Shown: one piece after another, positions 59,443-64,000 of the stretch
How positions within the stretch are numbered: position 1 is the first letter of the stretch
How the letters are laid out: the number at the start of each line of letters is the position of its first letter
DNA from: Candidatus Electrothrix rattekaaiensis
GTDB taxonomy: Bacteria > Desulfobacterota > Desulfobulbia > Desulfobulbales > Desulfobulbaceae
NCBI GenBank assembly: GCA_032595675.1
Contig: JAVQMD010000001.1
Span: 2,202,640 to 2,266,639, forward strand
Length of the DNA: 64,000 nucleotides
Reading direction: 5' to 3'
Notes under the pieces: model-generated
Seen by the model: the letters and a program-made list of their open reading frames with translations, nothing else
Database searches by the model: none
What the model was told of the DNA's origin: nothing
Translations under genes and position numbers: made by a program

Positions 59443-60867
59443 TTACGCCGTAAACATCTTCCGCACCTCTTTGAGATAATCCGAATTACAGATCACAATA
59501 GCCCGGTTGCCTTCCTGAATATGGGTTGAGCCCACAGCTGTATGCCAAGAGCCTTCGCGAAAGACAGAGCCGATAATGATATGACCGGTAAAGGAGGAGT
59601 CCAGCGCGGCCAGAGGCTTACGGGTGATCGGAGAGCCTGATGCTGCGATCAGGTCAACCACCTCTGCATCAAATCCGTGCATATGCATCACGGAAAGCAG
59701 TTCACTGCGGCTGATATAGGTGAGAATTTCATTGCCAGCGAGGATTTTTTTATTCAGGACAATGTCAGAACCGCTGGTGGAGGCTAGGACCATGTAATCT
59801 GTATTATTGACCATACAGATGGTCTTTTTTAGGTTGCGGAGGGGGGATTCTGTTTCCATATCCATGAGCTGTTTTGCCAGCAGGCAGCTCATAATGTTAG
59901 TTTCATTCTGGCCGGTGGTGGCGATAAAGGTGTCCATATCCGGGAGACCAGCCTCTTCCAAGGCGTGTTTGTCTGACCCGTCTCCATGCAGGATCTCGGT
60001 ATAGGGGAGCGCGGAAGAGAGTTCAGTGGCCCGTTGTTCATCCTTTTCAATCAAGCGGACATGAATATCTTTACCGAGTAATTCGGCAAGACGGCTGCCG
60101 ACCAGCCCTCCGCCGAGGATCATGATCCTGTTTCTGCGCTGCTGTTGAATGCCTGTCAGTTCAATAAGACGGGGGAGATCGTCTTTATTGGCCATGATCA
60201 GCACCTGATCATGGGGTAAAATTTCGTGCATCCCTCCGGGGATGATGGTGGTGATCCCCCGTGATATGGCAACAACGCGGAAGGGAAATTCATTGTAGGC
60301 CTTTGATATGTCAACCAGGGTTTTATTGGCAAGCGGCGAGTCGTCATGGATGCGGGCCGCCAGCACCTGCATCTGGCCTAGGGCAATATCAATGATTTCG
60401 TCACCCGAGGTCCGTTTGATCAGGCGAGCAATTTCCTGTGCTGCCAGCTCCTCAGGATGGATAAACAGATTGATTTTTAAATCCTCGTCCTGAAGAACCG
60501 CCTCCTTATGGCCGAAGTCTAACGAACGGACTCTGGCTATTTTGCAGGCAATGCCGAATTTATCTGCAATCATGGACGTCATCATATTGACAGCATCGTT
60601 GTCAGTTACCGCGATCATGTAGTCCATCTGATCAGCACCAGCTTCCTGCCAGCAATCGATACTCATGGCACTTCCATTGATAATTCGGGCGTCCAGATTG
60701 TCGTCGGCATGGCGAACCAGATCCGGATCCGCTTCAATGGCAGTGACGGAATAATCTTCATCCAGCAGTCGTTTTGCCAGATAGTAACCGATTCCTCCCA
60801 GTCCGAGGATGAGGAAGTTTTTTGATTCTTTCGGGTTCTTTTTCAGTTTTTTCAGCGCATTCAGCAT
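59443..60867 (-). CDS. trkA: Trk potassium-uptake regulator TrkA
   Basis: A 474-residue peripheral membrane protein gating a TrkH/TrkG K+ transporter. Two Rossmann RCK halves: FLILGLGGIGYYLAKRLL (residues 18-35) and IMILGGGLVGSRLAELLG (about 248-265), each followed by a TrkA-C domain. In each, DNDAVNMM and GQNETNIMSC follow the nucleotide site, as expected for NAD(H) or ATP binding. No trkH is adjacent. The start is ATG 60867. Confidence 0.93.
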   Translation of the reverse strand: MLNALKKLKKNPKESKNFLILGLGGIGYYLAKRLLDEDYSVTAIEADPDLVRHADDNLDARIINGSAMSIDCWQEAGADQMDYMIAVTDNDAVNMMTSMIADKFGIACKIARVRSLDFGHKEAVLQDEDLKINLFIHPEELAAQEIARLIKRTSGDEIIDIALGQMQVLAARIHDDSPLANKTLVDISKAYNEFPFRVVAISRGITTIIPGGMHEILPHDQVLIMANKDDLPRLIELTGIQQQRRNRIMILGGGLVGSRLAELLGKDIHVRLIEKDEQRATELSSALPYTEILHGDGSDKHALEEAGLPDMDTFIATTGQNETNIMSCLLAKQLMDMETESPLRNLKKTICMVNNTDYMVLASTSGSDIVLNKKILAGNEILTYISRSELLSVMHMHGFDAEVVDLIAASGSPITRKPLAALDSSFTGHIIIGSVFREGSWHTAVGSTHIQEGNRAIVICNSDYLKEVRKMFTA

Positions 60868-60999
60868 GGGCGTGGCATGGTCAAAAGAGATGGTTCAAGA
60901 TGAGGATAGCGGCTATCCGAGCCGCTGTGTACAGCACCCGGTCTCAGGATGCTGTTGTCGGATAATTTACCTGCTTCTGCTGTTCTGGCAGGAAATGAT

Positions 61000-61028
61000 T
61001 TGACAGCAAGGGGGGCTGTGATTAAAAT
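61000..61028 (+). promoter_or_regulatory. Sigma-70 promoter for the rpmH operon
   Basis: TTGACA (61000-61005), 17-bp spacer, TAAAAT (61023-61028): near consensus. It leaves a leader of about 195 nt before rpmH. The 60868-61228 gap has no DnaA-box cluster and no gene. Confidence 0.75.
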
Positions 61029-61228
61029 ACCTTCTTTTTGAAAATAAATGGCCGGCTTTTATTTATCTTTGTTTTGTCCGTCGGTACTGTCGGGATCTGT
61101 TCTGCTGTATTGTCATTTTTTTAATTGTCATGTCCTGAATACTGGACAGATGAGTATAAGTAAAGAGAAAACATTGATAACTTTCCGGTTTAACTGGTTT
61201 ACAACAAGAGCTATAAAGGAATTATACC

Positions 61229-61366
61229 ATGAGTAAGAGAACATTTCAGCCCAGTAATCTCAAGCGTAAACGCAGTCACGGATTTCGAGTACGCATGAAG
61301 ACCGCTTCAGGGCAGGCTATCATTAAGCGCCGTCGGGCCAAAGGACGGAAGCGCCTTTCAGCGTAA
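61229..61366 (+). CDS. rpmH: 50S ribosomal protein L34
   Basis: A 45-residue very basic protein: [19 protein letters not shown], then [13 protein letters not shown] and [13 protein letters not shown]. All are the universally conserved L34 residues. Start ATG 61229 with AAAGGAA upstream, stop TAA at 61364. First gene of the classical rpmH-rnpA-yidD-yidC operon. Confidence 0.98.
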   Translation: MSKRTFQPSNLKRKRSHGFRVRMKTASGQAIIKRRRAKGRKRLSA

Positions 61367-61380
61367 ATTGCCTGATTCGT

Positions 61381-61752
61381 ATGCAACGGTCCGGGCAGCG
61401 GAACTCTGAGCGTCTCAGAAAAACCGGGGAGTTCAACAGAGTTTACCGAAACGGTGCGCGGTTGTACGGAAAAGGTTTCACTCTTGTGTATCTGCGCGAT
61501 GAGCAATCCGACAACCGCCTTTCTGAGAGCCGATTAGGAATCTCTGTGCCGCGTAAGGTCGGTAACGCCGTGCAGCGTAACAGGGTGAAACGGATTATTC
61601 GTGAAGCTTTTCGCCTGCACAGGGAAGTCTTCCCACGATGCAGTGATATTGTTTTCGCTGTGCGTCCTGGCTTCCCTTTGACCGGGATGCAGGCTGTTCG
61701 TGATGCGGTTGCTGTCCTAGCTGGCTCTGAAGTCGGTAAAGGTGCCAAGTGA
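61381..61752 (+). CDS. rnpA: Ribonuclease P protein component
   Basis: A 123-residue basic protein that binds the RNase P RNA and helps remove 5' leaders from pre-tRNA. The signature [15 protein letters not shown] (the RNR motif) lies in the middle, with [14 protein letters not shown] just before it and an N-terminal [13 protein letters not shown]. Start ATG 61381, 14 bp after rpmH. Its TGA is interlocked with the start of yidD. Confidence 0.96.
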   Translation: MQRSGQRNSERLRKTGEFNRVYRNGARLYGKGFTLVYLRDEQSDNRLSESRLGISVPRKVGNAVQRNRVKRIIREAFRLHREVFPRCSDIVFAVRPGFPLTGMQAVRDAVAVLAGSEVGKGAK

Positions 61753-62132
61753 TGTGCGGTCGAGCCAAGTACTGTTCTGAGCACTCCGGGTGTTCCGAGT
61801 ATTCCGAGTATTCCGAATATTTCGGGCAATCGGATTCTCCGGAAGAATTTTCGGGGAAATCGGGAAAATCGGACGGAACTCAACCGAAAAAAAAGACAGG
61901 CATTACAGGTAGTACAGGTATTGCGGCGATGGTTCTCCTTTTGCTGATTAAAGGATATCGCTATGGTATCTCGCCGCTTTCCCCCCCCAGCTGCCGATAT
62001 GTACCGACCTGCTCGGAATATGCTGTTGAGGCTATTGCCCGATACGGTGCTCTGCGTGGGAGCTGGCTTTCCCTGGGGCGACTTCTACGTTGCCATCCCT
62101 TTGCCGCTGGTGGCTATGATCCGGTTGAATAG
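61752..62132 (+). CDS. yidD: Membrane protein insertion efficiency factor YidD
   Basis: A 126-residue protein. The conserved core begins near residue 60 ([34 protein letters not shown] in part, then [17 protein letters not shown]). The first ~50 residues are an unusual Ser/Glu/Tyr-rich extension ([15 protein letters not shown]) from a CCGAGTATT microrepeat. ATG 61752 (or GTG 61749) overlaps the rnpA stop. YidD assists YidC-dependent insertion. Confidence 0.93.
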   Translation: MCGRAKYCSEHSGCSEYSEYSEYFGQSDSPEEFSGKSGKSDGTQPKKKTGITGSTGIAAMVLLLLIKGYRYGISPLSPPSCRYVPTCSEYAVEAIARYGALRGSWLSLGRLLRCHPFAAGGYDPVE

Positions 62133-62216
62133 TTTCCTGTACGGTTTTTTTTATACGCACCGTTCTCAAAAGTTTCCTCTCCCGGAGACCCCCACCAATT
62201 TAAGGAAAAGATTTTC

Positions 62217-63947
62217 ATGGACATGCAACGGGCCTTTCTGGCTATAATTATTTCATTTGCCATCCTCATAGGGTATCAATATTATTTTGTGCCCGCTGCA
62301 CCCCCGGTGGCTCCGGGACAGGTTGAGCAGATGGGGGGAACAATAACCGGTACCTCGGTACAACAAGAAGGAGGTGCAGTCGCACCGCAAACCTTATCAA
62401 AGACCTCAACCCAAGCCAGCCAAGTTGGACAAGCTTCGGCCATGCAGGCTCAGGCGATACAACCTGTGGCTGTGGATCCCAATGCCCGTGAGATTACGGT
62501 TGATACTCCTCTTTATACAGCTATTTTTTTGGAACAGGGCGGTGGTCTGAAAAGTTTTGTCCTGAAAAAATATCGGACGGCGAAAGAGGATGATGCGCCG
62601 TCTATGGAGATGATCACTACCACGAATCCGGCAGAGCTCCCCATGCTTTTTTCTCTTGATAACGGTGCCAGGGCAGATCTCCCGTTTTTTCAGGCGGAGG
62701 CGACTTCGGTTCAAGTGAAGGAGGGAGGAACGGGCGAGCTGACCATGACCGCAGTCCAGGCGGATGGAGTACGGATTGAACGGTATCTTACCTTTACCTC
62801 GAATACCTATCTGATAGACAGTAGGTATGCGGTGAGCAATACCGGTGCTGTTCCCTTGCAGATAAGCCCGACCTTGGTGATGACCAATGGTCCTTTTGCC
62901 TTTGGGGCGGCTGGCGGGGGCTACTTGTCAGGCGGGGCTACAGGGATGTTCAGCGGGCCTGCCGCATACGTGAACGGAAAGCTGGAAGAAGTCAAAGTGA
63001 AAAAATTGGCGGACGGTCCTTTTATACTGCAAGGTGCAGTCCGGTGGGCCGCCCATGTGGACAATTATTTTATGTGTGCTCTGATTCCCGGCAAAGGAAA
63101 CACCGGTACTTTCAGCGCGGTCGGGGACAATAAGGTCCGTACGGTTTTGACTGGCGGTCTTCTGAAGCTGGCTCCGGGGGAAACCAAGGAGTTTCGCTAT
63201 GAGGGCTTTTTCGGCCCCAAAAAATTGGCCTATTTAAAGGAAACCGGCTATGATCTTGCTGAGGCGATTAACTTTGGCTGGTTCGATATCCTGGCCAAGC
63301 CTATGTTGTACCTGCTCAACTTTTTTTATTCTGTGCTGGGCAACTACGGTGTCGCCATCATTCTTCTGACCTGTTTGATCAAGGGTTCGTTTTGGCCGAT
63401 TACCCAAAAGGGTATGAAGTCCATGAAGAATATGCAAAAGCTGCAACCTAAGGTCACAAAACTTAGGGAGAAATATAAAGAAGATCCGGTAAAAATGAAT
63501 CAGGAGATGATGGCCTTGTATAAGACCTATAAGGTCAATCCTGTGGGAGGCTGTCTTCCTATGCTGATTCAAATTCCTTTCTTTTTTGCTTTGTACCGGG
63601 TTCTCATGGCGGCTATTGAGCTCCGTCATGCCCCATTTATGCTCTGGATCAATGATTTGTCCGCGCCGGATCGTTTAATGATCGGCTTTGATATTCCGGT
63701 GCTGCACGGAATTCCAGTGCTGACGGTTCTGATGGGTGCGTCTATGTATTTTCAGCAGAAGATGACCCCGACAACGGCAGATCCGACCCAGGCCAAGGTC
63801 ATGCAATTTCTGCCGATTATTTTTACAGTGATGTTTGTTAACTTTGCATCCGGGCTGGTTCTATACTGGTTTGTTAACAACCTGCTCTCTATTCTTCAGC
63901 AGCAGCTTATCAATCGGCAGACAGGCAAAGGAGCTGCAACTGCCTGA
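62217..63947 (+). CDS. yidC: Membrane protein insertase YidC
   Basis: A 576-residue inner-membrane insertase of the Gram-negative type: N-terminal TM helix (AIIISFAILIGYQYYF), a Pro/Gln-rich linker, a large periplasmic beta domain (about 80-350) and five C-terminal TM helices with the LLTCLIKGSFWPITQKGMKS-type core containing the conserved hydrophilic-groove Lys. NPVGGCLPMLIQIPFFFALYRV (in part) is diagnostic. ATG 62217 has AGGAAAAG upstream. The window ends 53 bp later. Confidence 0.97.
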   Translation: MDMQRAFLAIIISFAILIGYQYYFVPAAPPVAPGQVEQMGGTITGTSVQQEGGAVAPQTLSKTSTQASQVGQASAMQAQAIQPVAVDPNAREITVDTPLYTAIFLEQGGGLKSFVLKKYRTAKEDDAPSMEMITTTNPAELPMLFSLDNGARADLPFFQAEATSVQVKEGGTGELTMTAVQADGVRIERYLTFTSNTYLIDSRYAVSNTGAVPLQISPTLVMTNGPFAFGAAGGGYLSGGATGMFSGPAAYVNGKLEEVKVKKLADGPFILQGAVRWAAHVDNYFMCALIPGKGNTGTFSAVGDNKVRTVLTGGLLKLAPGETKEFRYEGFFGPKKLAYLKETGYDLAEAINFGWFDILAKPMLYLLNFFYSVLGNYGVAIILLTCLIKGSFWPITQKGMKSMKNMQKLQPKVTKLREKYKEDPVKMNQEMMALYKTYKVNPVGGCLPMLIQIPFFFALYRVLMAAIELRHAPFMLWINDLSAPDRLMIGFDIPVLHGIPVLTVLMGASMYFQQKMTPTTADPTQAKVMQFLPIIFTVMFVNFASGLVLYWFVNNLLSILQQQLINRQTGKGAATA

Positions 63948-64000
63948 GAGAATATTATATTTCACTCCCATATCCCCGCAAATCGGGATAACAGCAAATG

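Noticed and set aside
60868-61228. oriC next to rpmH
   Set aside because: The rpmH-rnpA-yidC order often neighbours dnaA, but no dnaA gene and no cluster of TTATCCACA-like boxes is visible; only a promoter is clear.

Overview
The window reads as one stretch of a Desulfobacterota chromosome, most likely a Desulfobulbales-type anaerobe (inference from gene content; no rRNA marker is present). The pointers are futalosine-route menaquinone genes (mqnA, menG, ubiX), a 1443-residue double BadF/BcrA-type activase, a CooC-like ATPase, a bacteriohemerythrin and the conserved order rpmH-rnpA-yidD-yidC. Housekeeping genes alternate with repeat-rich accessory segments. I saw no rRNA, tRNA or CRISPR array.

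Layout: 1-3.1 kb, tail of an unknown gene, mpl, bacteriohemerythrin, EamA transporter. 3.1-6.8 kb, palindromic repeats, an NB-ARC/TPR STAND protein with a small partner that carries the same sequence tag, a 23-bp tandem repeat and an RHH antitoxin-like gene. 6.8-12 kb, giant activase coupled to rsmI. 12-19 kb, lipoprotein, K+ channel, a 1538-residue CheW-CheW-CheW/acidic/TM/LysM protein, a small unknown. 19-26.8 kb, parE-type gene, a five-unit hairpin array with anti-Shine-Dalgarno loops, priA, galU, proC. 27-28.7 kb, a complete IS. 28.9-37.1 kb, mqnA-menG and ubiX, separated by an island of a STAND/pentapeptide protein, toxin-antitoxin modules (one intact VapBC, two without a whole toxin) and an AlbA/RecG-like gene. 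37-47.4 kb, metallopeptidase, BI-1 protein, CooC, rfbA-rfbD, manB, manC, mnmA and a Popeye/cNMP-binding membrane protein. 47.6-53 kb, an AT-rich two-gene operon of a SIR2-like/STAND protein and a TIR protein, a candidate NAD-linked immune system. 53-59.4 kb, decaying genes: truncated VapC, three copies of one coiled-coil gene tail, tandem PD-(D/E)XK genes, an AAA/DUF4143 gene, a MITE-like element and an ATPase fragment. 59.4-64 kb, trkA and rpmH-rnpA-yidD-yidC.

How genes work together: mqnA, menG and ubiX belong to quinone metabolism; galU, rfbA/rfbD, manB and manC supply nucleotide sugars for surface polysaccharide; the channel and TrkA handle potassium; rpmH to yidC form the ribosome, RNase P and membrane-insertion operon behind a clear sigma-70-like promoter. 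Three STAND NTPases and several TA fragments mark the accessory parts as defence or conflict DNA.

The three items I would look at first are the 21.64-22.10 kb hairpin array (G-U wobbles and compensatory changes that make sense only for a + strand RNA, with CTCCTCC loops), the SIR2-like-STAND plus TIR operon, and the CheW-to-LysM membrane protein. All functional statements are based on reading motifs by eye; no searches were run.
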